Below, in pieces: positions 45,969-57,325 of a stretch of DNA of 64,000 bases (positions within the stretch are counted from its first letter, which is position 1; every line of letters starts with the position of its first letter). Both the position numbers and the translations under genes were made by a program. Under the pieces are notes generated by a model. It saw nothing but the letters and a program-made list of their open reading frames with translations, was not told the DNA's origin and made no database searches. Source of the DNA: Kondoa malvinella (Eukaryota; Basidiomycota; Agaricostilbomycetes; Agaricostilbales; Kondoaceae); assembly GCA_039545315.1 (NCBI GenBank), contig BCIM01000002.1, forward strand, positions 833,369 through 897,368. The letters are read 5' to 3'.

Positions 45969-48439
45969 ATGAGTGAAGGTTACAATTACTTTGCATCTAC
46001 AGCGAAAGCCGGCTCTTCAAATGGTTTTGACCTACCCGTTCAGTCAGAAAACACTTTTCAGGCCGCTCCGCCCACGCAAATGTCTAGCTCAGGGAGAGGA
46101 CGTGGACGTGGCAGAGGCGGTGGTTCTGGCAGTCCACCTATCCAAAGAGCACCTTTACCGCAAGATCATCCAATAGCGATTAATGGCTTGGATGAATTCG
46201 GTCGTGTCTTGAGACCGGGAGAAGAAGAATCTGATATTCAGTCAATAAGCCAACTCACTGCTTTTAACCCAGCCCAGCAGCAACAGTCTTCTATTCCGGA
46301 AAAGCGTCCTAGTCGATGGGACAATTCTCAGTTCAGTGCCCAGAAAGCGAGCGAGAACCAAACTCCATCGTTTCGTGGTAGAGGCAGAGGAAGAGGTCGT
46401 GGCCGTGGTAGTGGTCCGCCTAGAAACTTTCCGGATGAACGCGGTGAACAAGGTGATTTTCTCATGCTTGCAGATTGGATTGAGCCGTCTTTGCGTCTAT
46501 CAGCTGTCTGCATTGCCTACCAGGAAGTTGAGCTTTAGCCAACCCGGTCTGCGAGAACAGCAAATAAGCTTTTGCATCGTTATGCAAGCTGAACTAAGCT
46601 TGCTCAACATGTAATCGACGTCGTCAACAAGCAATGAGCTATGTACATCAACTCAGCCGCTACTCTTTCAGATTCCATTGTCTCATCTCTGCGTACAATT
46701 TCGATCTGCAGAGCAAGTATACTGACTTTCGCATGTTTGATTTCTGTTAAGACTATTCCTTCGTACCCAAATCAGCAGCCGAAAGAGCAGAAGAAGGTGC
46801 TCGCATCGAATCACGAGCTGTCAAAGAGCGAGAATGCCGCACTCTGTTTGTGAGGAATGTCAAGGTCCATTTTGCGCTTGTCTGGCGGAGTGTGATGCTC
46901 ACTCATGAGAGCAGTACACTACCGATCCGCAAGAGTTGAACGACATGTTTAGTAAGGTTGGCGAGATTAAGGGATTCTTTGATTTGTTGAGCAAGAGAGG
47001 CATGGTATTCATTACTTACGTATGTTCACTCCTTACGATGAGTAAGCGTGCTGACGATTGGCCCAGTATGACGTTCGGTCAGCTTCCATGGCGAAAGAGC
47101 GCTTGCAAGGTACATTAGTAGCCGGTAGACCTGTAAGCTTGCCATCCTACAAAGTGAGTCAACGCTGATGAAGCTTGGTAGATCGACGTACACTACAGTC
47201 TGCCGAAAGAAGAAGACAAACGCAGTCGACCAGACGCTACCAAGAACCAAGGCTCGCTCCTAGTCAGGATCCGGAACCCTATGCAGCCCATCTCGGACTT
47301 TCAGCTCAGGCAGCGCTTTGTGGAATTTGGCGATATAAAAGACATCGTGCCACATCCCGTAGCCAAAGAGTGAGCTCTCGTGCTGGTTTACGGAAAAAGG
47401 CTGATTCTATATCCACAGGGAAAGAATACTGGAATATTTTGATAGTCGATCTACTCAGACCGCGCTTGACACTTTGGATGGAACACCCATGTTTGGCGGA
47501 ACGATGACGCTCGAATGGACCTGGGACGAAGGACCACCAGGGTCCGTTCGGTAATTCGCTTCTCAGTCTTGTGCTGATGAGAGCGTACCCCTTGGACAGC
47601 TTCGCCGAGCCTCGAACAGGACGACCAGGTGGTTTCCCGCGTGATGACAACAGGGCAAGACCTTCTGGCTATCGAGCAGATTCCAGGGATAGATATAGAC
47701 GCTCAAGATCAAGATCCCGCTCAAGGTCTCCACCTCCTCGTGGGCGATATGGCTATGATCGAGACTATAGAGGTACGCACAAGTATTCTCTGAGCTGATT
47801 TTGGCTGACCTTCATGATCAGAAGGCTACGATGACCGATATCCAGATGACAGACGACGTGGAGATGATCGCTATCGCGGAAGACCGTCTAGTCCACCTCG
47901 CTTTCCTGTGAGCGCAGAGCATCCATGCTTGTTGCGATCTAAGGCTTTGTTGCGTCTCACAGCCTACAGACAATCGGCTTGATGAAGCTCAGCGAGTACA
48001 GCAATTGCTTTCATCTCTTTTACCTGGCGCGACAGCACAACAACAGTCTGCACCTGCCCCTTATCAGCAACCTGCACCTCAAGCACCTTTTCAAGCTTCG
48101 CCCTATCAGCAAGCACCTCCGTCATTTTCACAGCCTGCATCAGCGCAGTCCTTCCCATCGTTCACTCTGCCTTCGCCATATCAACCTTACCAGCCTAATC
48201 CACCGAGCGCTCCGGCCTACACTCCTATGCAGCAACAGGGTCAACAGCAACAACAGCCTAGTGCAGCTTCCTTGCTCGCCTTGCTACAGTCACAACAGCA
48301 GCAGCAAGCACCTCAGCAGCCTCAGGTCCATTACCAGCCGCCTCAGCAGACAATCGATCCGAGACGGCCTCAGAATCCCGCTGGGAACGACTCAGTGCAA
48401 CAATTGCTAGCTATGTTAGCGCAGCAGAATAGGAAGTAG
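45969..48439 (+). CDS. Mei2-like RNA-binding protein with two RRMs
   Basis: Nine exons (45969-46452, 46752-46864, 46915-47019, 47067-47132, 47182-47369, 47419-47550, 47600-47772, 47822-47907, 47963-48439) give 607 aa. The N-terminus holds two arginine/glycine (RGRGRGRG) clusters near 43 and 137. RRM1 spans about 190-262 (TLFVRNVK; DMFSKVGEIKGFFDLLSKRG; VFITYYDVRSA; DVHYSLPKE) and RRM2 about 278-365 (GSLLVRIRNP; RQRFVEFGDIKDI; ILEYFDSRS). These pairs match the first two RRMs of the Mei2 family. An RS-rich stretch (RRSRSRSRSRSPPPRGRY) and a long Gln/Pro-rich, prion-like tail follow; no third RRM is seen. Known Mei2 relatives act in meiotic mRNA control; function here is inferred. The first intron is 299 nt and could hide a small exon. 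Confidence 0.85.
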
Positions 48440-48584
48440 GGGGTGGTTGCAATGTATGGGCATGCAATGTAGCTGTAATTACGAGTGCAACTTCCCTGTC
48501 AAAGAAACATCGAGCAGACGAAAGTATATTACAATGAACAGAATACAAAAACGGTGTTATAGTCTTATTGTATAGGGCTGAAAT

Positions 48585-50759
48585 CTAGCTTGATCTAGCT
48601 TTCACTCGGACGCGAAGGGGCTCCAGCTGCACACCTCGTTGATTAGCTTGAGCATGTCCCAGTGGGTGTGACTCACCATCGGCAGCGTGAGACTAGATCG
48701 ATAACGAGGTGTTTCCTCTATCTCGCTCATCTTAACCGTCTTGAGGTAGTCCGACGCGAAAGAGATATCGAACTGTTTCAAGATTGTAGCCATAGCTAAT
48801 CTTCTTATTAGCTATGTCAAGAGAACCACGATCAGAGCACGTACCAAGGCATGCTTCATACTTTGCAAGCTCTTGACCAAGACAAAGCCTTTGCAAACCT
48901 GAGCACTGTGTGCGGACTGGAAAAATAAAGCTTACCTGTAGCCGCCATTGAACACATGGTTCTGCCATTGACTGAATCTTTTGAGATGACCGGACTCGTC
49001 GATCCATCTGGACGGAACATAATCTCTCGCCGAAGGACCCCATAGATTTGTGTCTCGATTCATGCACCAATCGCTCCAGGATACGAAGTCGCCCGCCTGA
49101 CCAATAGTTCAGCCAGCCGTAATATGACTAGGTGAACGAGTGCAGACCTTCAAGAGCGGTCCGTTTGGTAGCTGTTCGTCTCTGAGCACTTTCCACAGAT
49201 TCTTGGGCACGGATGGATGCAATCGCAGGCCCTGAACAATCGTCAGATAGTTCACGACTACCTGGAAGGAAGCGCTCACCTCTTCAAAAGCAGCATTAGT
49301 CTGATGCATCGAATGGAAAGAGTCGTAGTCTATTTGTCCATTCTCTGCTATTTCTGTCCGGATGGAATGTTGCAACTCTGGCTGACGCATAAGGTGATAG
49401 AAGGTCCATGAAAGTGCCTGGGCTGTTGTATCACGACCGGCAATAAGCAAGTTCAAGAGAGCATCACTGCGAGACCTGTCAGCTTATGACCTCGTCATAA
49501 AGAGGCTTTACCAACCGGAGTGTCGAGTCTGATAAAGGTTGTCCATAGTCATCTCGTAAAGCCATGTAAAGCGAAAGGAGATCGAGTGATTCTGCTTCTT
49601 TCTTGTCGGCGCTCTTCATGTCTTTGATACCCTCTTTGCGACGATTCGCAATCACTTCATCGCAAAATGAATGTAAGATCTTGCGATTAGCTTCCATTCG
49701 GCGAGCTTTGCCATTGAATCTCTCTGTTATGCGCCAAATTGGGCTGTACGTATCTTTTGATCAGTTTGTTTCAGTTGGATGGTAGCTTTACCGACTTTAT
49801 GAATCTTGATTCCAATATACCTTGAGCGTCGTCAAACGCTTCAGCGAAGGGCAAAGGCTGGTCAGACTCCATTGAGCCTATTGAAATACCGAATGCCATC
49901 TTGGAGAAGGAATCAAGAGTAAAGCTGAAGAACAAGGCGTCTAAGGAAAATTCAGTGCCGGTCGCTGCGTGACGGCGCAGAACGGAAAGTAGCGTTTCGA
50001 CGGAAGTCTCTAGTGAACTGGTGATAACACCTCGAAAGGCATTCTGGCTCGAAGCGTTAGCAGCGTTGTCGCACTTTGTAAACGTGCACTCACACCAGTA
50101 AAGACGCGGCTGGTAGCCTTTCTTTGGGATCTCCAGCGCTCTCCATCAGTTGCAAAGATGCCATCGCCAAGACTTGGAGGGAGCGTCAGAGGATATACTG
50201 CAGACACGGCAGACACAGGGAAAGCTTACACGTCACGCGTGATGTCGTGGAATTCAGGTCCTTTGGCAAACGATTCGAAGCGTGTCTTTTGGATGATTTC
50301 AAGCCACTGAGAGCTCGAGGTTCAGTCGTAGAGTCAGAGAGTAGATGATAGACTGACCTCTGGTCTAGAGCAATCGATGGATCGCTTCCAAGGAAATGTG
50401 ACGGAGACTGGTCGAGGATCAGAAGAATCCTTGTCACGGTTGATCATGATGTTCTCCAGCATCCGATCAATGTTGCGAAGCATTTCGACTGTTCAAAGGT
50501 CAACGGGGTCAGATAGGTTAGATACGTCGCATACAAGTGTTGCCTGTACAGAGCATTAGATTCGGCCAGGATCATTTCAGAAGAAAGGAAGCAGACCAAT
50601 CAGAGGGATACCACGGATAGTTCTCACATCATCTCGCTTATCTGTACCGATGGCTCGTCCATCGCGATACTTTAATAACAAGAACAGAACTGCGCCAGCC
50701 AGTACCAGCAAGGGCAGAGGGATCGCTGAGAGTACAAGGGGAGTATTGAAGGCAGACAT
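48585..50759 (-). CDS. Cytochrome P450, CYP52/CYP63-like
   Basis: Thirteen exons (50759-50597, 50543-50535, 50488-50358, 50306-50230, 50172-50094, 50043-49796, 49743-49516, 49466-49280, 49231-49148, 49096-48936, 48888-48845, 48795-48677, 48626-48585) give 523 aa. N-terminal membrane helix (PLVLSAIPLPLLVLAGAVLF), then RGIPLIGNTFEML, which needs a 9-nt exon. DGERWRSQRK (C helix), FDDAQGILESRFINPIW, I helix NLLIAGRDTTAQ, K helix EEGLRLHPSVP with ExxR, PSRWIDESG, and haem loop FNGGYRLCLGQELAKYE, all canonical. The layout fits fungal fatty-acid or alkane hydroxylases. Acts at the ER with a P450 reductase; substrate is a family-level guess. The last two exons restore the usual TLPM...LRVRVK ending. 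Confidence 0.93.
50535..50543 (-). other. 9-nt micro-exon of the P450 gene
   Basis: GCAACACTT lies between TGTACAG and GTATGCG. It restores the P450 hinge motif (IGNTFEML). Leaving it out would drop Asn-Thr while keeping frame (9 nt), so skipping would be tolerated by the frame but not by the motif. Confidence 0.85.
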
Positions 50760-51325
50760 GCTTGTTTGATACAGAGAGGGCAAATAGCGACGAATGCGAG
50801 CGAAATCGCGGGGCGAGAGTAGGGACGGGAATGTGAAATAGAATGCCGGATGACAGAGCTGTTCTGGCAAGGTCACGGCGGGAAGACGAGAGCACAGCAC
50901 AGCAGTGATCAGCTAGGAGGGTCGACACGACGACATGGCAGAGCAAAGTCAAGCACAGCTTCGTTGGCTGCGAACGATCAAAGTCCAAGGGGCTGTAGAG
51001 GGGCTGTAGAGCGCTCACTGACTACATTGCCCGCCTTCGTCTGCTCTGTAGCTACTTGCAGTGCAGTGCACGTCTCGCAGATCGTATCATCTCCGTCAAA
51101 GCAAATTATCGACGTGCACGCGCGCATGTCTGGCGGAGGCCCTGCAAATAGAAGGCCCTCCTCAACTTTGCCTATGCTTGTTATGCATTGTTGTTTAGAA
51201 TAGCCACTCAGGCTGAGCTCAAACATATCTGTTCGCTTGTCAACTGCCGCTTCATTTCTTTTTCAGTCCTTTGCTCGATACCTAGGTTGTCCTAAACTTG
51301 CATGCTCCTATACCTTCTTCGGTAA
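50760..51325. other. Divergent intergenic region
   Basis: Promoter space of the P450 gene and the F-box gene. Open frames on both strands are short and lack homology. Confidence 0.45.
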
Positions 51326-52806
51326 ATGGGCAAACTACCCTATGAGATCTTGGAACAAATTCTTGAAGAGTATGAGCGGTCATCATCCCCAACATCAAGC
51401 GATTGGTCGCGCCTTGCCCTTTACTCAGGTGAGATACCTCTTGAGCACTCCCTGACGCGCTTCCTGATTTCTCGTCAAGCGCATCTGCACGCTATGGTGC
51501 TTCCCCACCTGTACAAGGCCATCGATATTGGACAGGCCAATATTTCGTACCTACTCCGCACCGTCAAGGAGAAGCCCCAATATGCTCTTCTGGTTGAGAA
51601 AATCACTTGGAACATCTCTATCGATTGCGAAATCACCACAGCGGACGCTTTTGGCTTGCACTATATCGTCCACTCGCCCACCCTACACGCGAAACAACTG
51701 GAAGCTGCTATATCGCTACTATCATTCTGTAAAGCTGCACAAGAGCTTGTAATCAAGCCTTTTATGCGAGTCAATCAGCTGCGGACAGAGATACCAGCTC
51801 ATCTGCCGTATTGTGAACAATCATTGTCGCTTTCATTCTTACCCTCAACCTATCAACTGCGGGAGCTACGCCTTCATCGGCTTCAGCGCGTCACCTACCA
51901 CCAGGCTGTGGAAAGAAAGCAACGAGATCTAGACGAATACCAGCTCGAGCACGACCAGGTTTGGCCATTCCTGAACCATTTCACCCACAATAAAAGTCTT
52001 ACAACATTGTCGCTCGTCAACGTGGACTGTACCTCGTATCTAGGCTTTGGTCGTATGTGGCTTGGAGTTGAACAAGTCTATTGCCAATCTCTCAACAAAG
52101 GGGAAGAAAGCATGAAAGCGCTGAACAAATTTCTCAAAGATTGTCCCGACTTGAACTCACTTCATCTCGACTGCGTGGAATGGCCCAAGAGTTGATACTG
52201 AAGAGACGATCCATGTTTCAAATCGCTCGATTGCGTTTGGACGATTTTTCCATGATCAGCTCGACAGGCATCACCTTGGCGACTCTCTTTCCGTTTCTCC
52301 GGGATCTACACCTTGGCGTTCTAATGCGTGTCGGTACCCGTCGCAGCTTGGCATCAGAATTGAAACATCTATTCGCATCCAACCTACCTTACACACACCT
52401 CAAGACTATCAAAATCTCCACAGACACTAGTTTTATGCTAAAAGATTCCTGCTTGGTCTGTCTCTCGCCTTTTCTCAACCGCGACGCTTTCCCATCCCTT
52501 GCCCGTCTCAGCTTGAATCTCCAGCTCAACTCAGCACATATGGAACGTGGTCTGCATCTCAATTTAGGAACACCTCCGCCTACGTATTTACCTCCCTGTG
52601 ATCAAGTCGTCAAGGGGGGATGGGCTGCCTGGAGGTCAAACATGGTCTACGATGCTTTGCGAGAGGAATTCCATCGTTTGATCATTGCTGCACCGGAAGG
52701 ACTGGATATAGAGTATCGATTTGGGAGAAAGGGCCCAAATGGAAGCAATGGGTTGAAGATGTTGAGATGGAGAGGGGAAGGGGAGGTCCAGGTCGGATGG
52801 TGGTAG
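51326..52806 (+). pseudogene. F-box/LRR-like gene with one frame break
   Basis: The start MGKLPYEILEQILEEYERS and a 51-nt intron at 51429-51479 (GTGAGA...GTCAAG, phase 1) match the paralogs and give YSAHLHAMVLPHLYKAI. The first frame runs to 52195 (FLKDCPDLNSLHLDCVEW). Homology then continues in a second frame from about 52170 (ELILKRRSMFQIARLRLDDF; FPFLRDLHLGVL; FPSLARLSLNLQ) to 52806. No intron with usable signals joins the two frames at that point, and there is no homopolymer that would suggest a sequencing slip. Except for this single shift the gene looks intact, so it may be a recent pseudogene or an assembly error. Confidence 0.7.
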
Positions 52807-53127
52807 AAGGACAGCAGGGTGACAGGGTAAGTTATGCTGCTGTAGACTTATGTCCATCAACAGCGTCTGGGCGAGGCTGTAGAGTGGCAGAATGTTAGCT
52901 AAGGTAGTGGGTGTGTCAGTTCTAGCAATGCTGTTTGGCTGAAACAGCGGTCTATGATATTTGGCTTTCGCGAATTCCAGGACTATTGTAGTGCAATGCG
53001 AACACTGCCTCTCGCTTGCGTATGTGCCTTGACTCGTGTAACCGCGTCATGCATTGTTGACTTTGAACAGCCAGCTTCTCCAATTTTATACCCCTGTGAC
53101 CTGTGATATCCAGCTCAGACAGCGACA
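52807..53127. other. Intergenic, no feature seen
   Basis: Promoter region of the VHS gene; no other signal noticed. Confidence 0.45.
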
Positions 53128-55280
53128 ATGAAGAGATTCTTCAACAAGAACAAGCAGCGCGAAGACAGCACAGGGCCTGTTCAAGAGATTGACGAAACGC
53201 CTCGGCAGCCGAACGAGCCTTCGCAACCTGTTGAAGAGCAGGCAGCTCCTCATAAACGGCGTCTGGCATTCGGTCGTAGTCAGCCTACCAGTGCCAATGT
53301 CTCGAGGTCGAATTCGACTGCTGCTCGCAATATGCATGGATACGCTGAACAGAGCGTGGGCTATCTGGTTGGCAGTGGAAGAGATGATTGGACTAGAGCA
53401 TTGCTGCTTGCAGATTCTGTATCGTCTTCAGAAGAGACAGCGAAAGAGGTAGCGAAAGCGTTGCGCAAGGGTAAGTCTCCGCCCTGCGTAGCAACCTCGG
53501 TTCTAACTGCTACGTGTTTACCTAGAGTTTGAATTTGCAGCTCCTGATGCCAAGATTCGCGCGCATCGGCTGCTTGTTCTACTCATGCGCAACTCTGGTG
53601 ACCGGTTCAAGCTCAAAATCGCCAACAAGAAGTTCCTTGATGTGGTCGACAAAGTCTACAAGAGCAAGACAACGCCCTTTGAAGTCAAGGACAGCATGGT
53701 CAAGGCGTTTCAAGTCCTAGCATACGATTGCAAGGATGATGCGTGCGTTGTCCTTTTGTCGCCTGCAAACATGTTTCCGACTTCTGCTTTAGCGATCTAT
53801 CAAGTATCACGTCACTATACAATCGCATAAAACCTCCGGCCGCACCTATCAATGGCCATCCTCTAGATGAAGGCGACGTAACCTACGATCCGACTGTGCG
53901 GGAACGCTCATCTCGCCGCAGACCTAGTCAGAATCGTCAGCCAGACTTATGGCGAGAGGCAGAGCTAGCGCGAAACTCTTCGAATATGCTGGTGGAAGCC
54001 CTTTCGTTCACTCCGCTCGAAGAAGTAGACAGTAATCAGATCATTCAAGTGTGTTCTGTTGCATTTCGATGCAATCTGACTGATCAGGTCTCAGGAGTTC
54101 TACGCCGCCTGTTTGAAATCTCAAGAACTCTTCCTTGATGCCCTTCCTTGGGCACATTCTTCAGCAGAACAGGCCGCGCTCAAACAGGCTAAATTGAGGT
54201 CACAGCATGATGCCTCGCATACCGATCAAGAAGGAGAACAACCGTTACCTCAGGGCGAGACAATGGTAGAAGAGCAATTATTGGCTGTCCTCACCAGCGC
54301 ACATGAAGAGCTGAATTTGGCTTTCAAGATGTAGTGAGTCTTCTTGAACTCTTGTGCTTACGTATGCTGATCTTCTGGTAGCGATGGTCCGTTTTGTATG
54401 CAGACTTTGCTTGTATAGTCTCACCTTCTGTCTGTATAGATACGCAACGAAGAAAGAGGCAGCTAGAAGAAGAGACGCTGGTGCAGGAGAGGAGCAAGGT
54501 AGAATTCAGAGCGAATCATCAGGATGTAAGCTGTTACAATGGGCTAATAGACGCTTCTAATCTGGATTGCAGGTCTACAACAGTACTTTGGCGCCTTCAG
54601 ATGGCCCGCAGGCTTCCGGTTCTCGCTCGGCTTCCCCTCAGCCTATGTTTGACACACAACTTCGAGCCCCAGGTCATTCGATAACGGGTCTCACGCCTCC
54701 ACTCACTACCGAAGTCCAGGGCTACCACACCGTACCTGTGATGGCGGAAGCTCCTTCAGTCCCGCTCGCCTCGCCGACTCCGGTCAAACAGTATACGCTC
54801 GATGACTTTGAAGAACAGCTGAATCACAAGTCTTCGTCCGAGTCGAATAGGATGTCTCGAAATCCTTACTTCAACCAAATGGCGGCGATAGATCAGTCCT
54901 CAGCTCTACCAGATGTGAACGGATTGCGTCTCAGCAGCAACAATCCTTTCGCCAAGGAACGTACTGACGAGCATGGCTATCGATCAGACTCGCCAGAAGC
55001 ATTAGATGAAGAATCGCGCACACCAGATCGGAATCCATTTCATCGACCACATCAGCTAAGCACTTCTAGTGCACGATCAAACAGGACGACCTACTCTGAA
55101 GATACTCCTGTGACACCTATTGAACCTTCGTCGAAAGCTCTAGGGAAACAGAGGAGGTTCTCGAGGAGGGAAGACGACGAATTGGCAGAAACAATGGAAA
55201 GAGAGGCTGAAGAAGAGCTGAGAGAGAAATACAGGCTGGCAGCAGAGGAGAAGGTTCAGCGCAGGACACATGGACAATGA
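53128..55280 (+). CDS. VHS-domain protein, LSB5/GGA-like
   Basis: Seven exons (53128-53470, 53526-53742, 53793-54048, 54095-54333, 54382-54386, 54440-54525, 54573-55280) give 617 aa. After a disordered basic start comes a VHS domain (about 80-200): DDWTRALLLADSVSSSEETA, KEVAKALRKEFEF, RAHRLLVLLMRNSGDRFK, KTTPFEVKDSMVKAF and SITSLYNRIKP. A GAT-like helical region follows (LSFTPLEEVDSNQIIQEFYA; LLAVLTSAHEELNLAFKMYD; TLVQERSKVEF). The tail is Pro/Ser-rich with NPF motifs (NNPF, RNPF), which usually bind EH domains. The plan matches the fungal LSB5 family that links ubiquitin, actin and endosomal sorting. A 5-nt exon supplies the YDD of the last GAT helix. Confidence 0.87.
54382..54386 (+). other. 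5-nt micro-exon of the VHS gene
   Basis: CGATG lies between CTGGTAG and GTCCGT, with introns of 48 and 53 nt on each side. Used with phases 2 and 1 it gives Tyr-Asp-Asp, matching the GAT-domain pattern; removing it creates an immediate TAA. Confidence 0.75.
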
Positions 55281-55514
55281 TCGAGACAATGAGAGGCTCT
55301 TCTGCAATGCATCAAAGACAGTTCTGCTACTTTAGAAAATCGACTGTGCCTTCAGCAGCTCTCGTCGGAAAATATATAGCAGTAATTTGAGGACCAGTCG
55401 CCTAATGAATGCAATTTGGAAAGAAATCTAAAGACGTAACGTAAAGGCAAAGGCACGAGGCTTATGAAAGAAGCTTCTGCGCATCAGAAATGACTTCATA
55501 TCGCAACGACCAAT

Positions 55515-56028
55515 ATGCCAGCAGAACAAGAAGCTGTACGACTACAGGAGCAGATCACACAGCTCAAGATTGAGTTGCAGAAAAAGAATGAAACATGTGC
55601 AAAACTTGAAAGGGAACTAGCAGACGAAAGATCAGGCAAAAAGGTAAAGCTTTCGCGCACCTTGATGTGCACCATCTTACATCTGTGATAATAGCTGGCC
55701 GACTCGAAAGAAGTCGAGGGCAAGGTCTCGTCTTTAGAAGCGGAGCTGGCTAGAATACAGAAGCAGACCGATCAGTGAGCGCCGTCCATGCAGGGAAAGA
55801 CAACCTGGCTGAAAGAGAGGCAGAGTCGACGAGTCTATTAGGCTTTGTGACGAAAGAGTCGATCGGTTGACAGAGGAATTACAAAAGACGGAAAAAATGG
55901 CCAGAAGATACAAGCGGATGACACGACTACTGTGCGGGAGCATACTGTTAGTGTTCTTTGCGGGCTGGGTCAGGAGAGCATACGATCATCCGCCGGAAGA
56001 TTGGGCAAACGGGTTTAATGTGCCTTAA
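55515..56028 (+). CDS. Coiled-coil tail-anchored membrane protein, 131 aa
   Basis: Three exons (55515-55643, 55695-55774, 55842-56028). Residues 1-95 form a heptad-rich coiled coil (EAVRLQEQITQLKIELQKKN; LARIQKQTD; VDRLTEELQKTEKMARRY). A single hydrophobic segment near the C-terminus (LLCGSILLVFFAGW) is followed by RRAYDHPPEDWANGFNVP. The plan is that of a tail-anchored protein of the ER, Golgi or mitochondria. No family recognised. The gene may have an upstream exon; the chosen ATG is the first in the open frame. Confidence 0.68.
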
Positions 56029-56561
56029 GCAAATGAAGCAGATATAGCGAACGAGACCGCAATACTCTGAGCGAGCGCTGGCTTATCGATTTGTACTCGG
56101 CAGAAACAGGATACGGAATCTGAAGCATAAAGAAACGATTTGGTCTGATAAGCGCAAAACAATCGCACAAATCGGACAGACAGCCTGTGTAGAACAGACA
56201 GTCTGTGTAGACGAGAGGACTCTATATTGTAGGTAGATAGTAAGGGTTGGACTAGCAAGCAAAAAATCGATGTCAGCCGCAAATGCTTTTGCATCGATCC
56301 TGTCAGACTGCAGACAACCTAGAACACAGTCAACATGTATTCCAGCGCATTCGAGACCGACACTACCTCTAGCGGTCGACAGCTCATGCGTACATCTCTT
56401 CGGAAAGCCTCGTGATAGCTAATTTTCACGATCCTAATCTTCTTTCCACGCGAAGTCATTCGGCCCTGTATCAGTACATCAGGCATCGACACCACACAAT
56501 ATGATAAAGCTCACCTTATGATCACGCTGGGCAAGACTGAGTGCTGATTTCTTGTAGTCGC
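56029..56561. other. Convergent intergenic region
   Basis: No gene seen. Contains short imperfect direct repeats near 56190-56215 (ACAGACAGCCTGTGTAGA / ACAGACAGTCTGTGTAGA, about 18 bp, 2 copies). Confidence 0.5.
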
Positions 56562-57132
56562 TCAAGCAGCTTTCAAAATCCCACCAACGACCGCAGCACT
56601 CTCCTCCGCTATTAAACAAACTCAGCACCTTCCCTATGCCAGGAGAGAAGACCCTCACCTTTCTGTCTCTTGACAAACAACTCTTGCGCTTCTTTCGCTC
56701 TCATAATACCCAAACTTGCAAGATCAATCTCTCCATCAAGAGGCAGCGCACCGAGACCTGATGCCCGTAGATGATTCTCTACTGCTCCGAAGCGTTGTAA
56801 AAGCTTTCGTAGTCTCTCTGTAACAGGCTTAGCTATGAATATGATCGTGGAATGCAGACTTCACCAGGCCCGTTGAACACGCTTTGATCGAAACTCTTCA
56901 AGCCAGCCCAATATTCTTCATACTCCTTCTGTAACGTAGCTAAACACACGACAGAATTCTCATCCATCAGGCGAGAGATAGCAGTTGATAAATCCCGCTC
57001 TGCATTGATTGGCAAGCTCGAAGCGGCGGATGGAGCAGGTGAGGGTGCGATAGGCGTGTTTGCTGCGTATCGTGGGCTCATGCCTGTGAAGGGCGTTCCG
57101 GCATTCATAGCAGATGGAAATGGTGAAGTCAT
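56562..57132 (-). CDS. Small coiled-coil protein, 157 aa
   Basis: Three exons (57132-56865, 56817-56659, 56608-56562). A Pro/Ser-rich start (NTPIAPSPAPSAASSLP) is followed by helical segments ERDLSTAISRLMDE, LQKEYEEYWAGLKSFDQ, RLRKLLQRFGAVENHL and MRAKEAQELFVKRQKAEES. The size and helices resemble small subunits of coiled-coil complexes (kinetochore, Mediator or BLOC type), but I cannot assign one. The first intron cut (GTGAAG...TTACAG, 47 nt) is chosen because it has a proper branch site and keeps frame. An ATG seven codons upstream (57153) is possible. Confidence 0.6.
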
Positions 57133-57325
57133 TGTTTGTGTGCTAAAAAGCAATCAACGCGTTGTTGAACGCATTTCTGAGTGTCCGCACGAGTAACCAA
57201 GAGAAATAGAAAGGGTAATAGTACAGAAGCTTCGAGTGGGCTCTCTCGGTAAGTTTGGAAAAAGACATTAAAACCCATTGCTTGCCCGGAACAGAACACC
57301 TTTGCTAGAACACAAGATAGACAAT

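Noticed and set aside
52160..52260. Intron to repair the F-box frame break
   Set aside because: Candidate GT-AG pairs are either under 30 nt or give the wrong phase, and the protein homology is continuous across the site.
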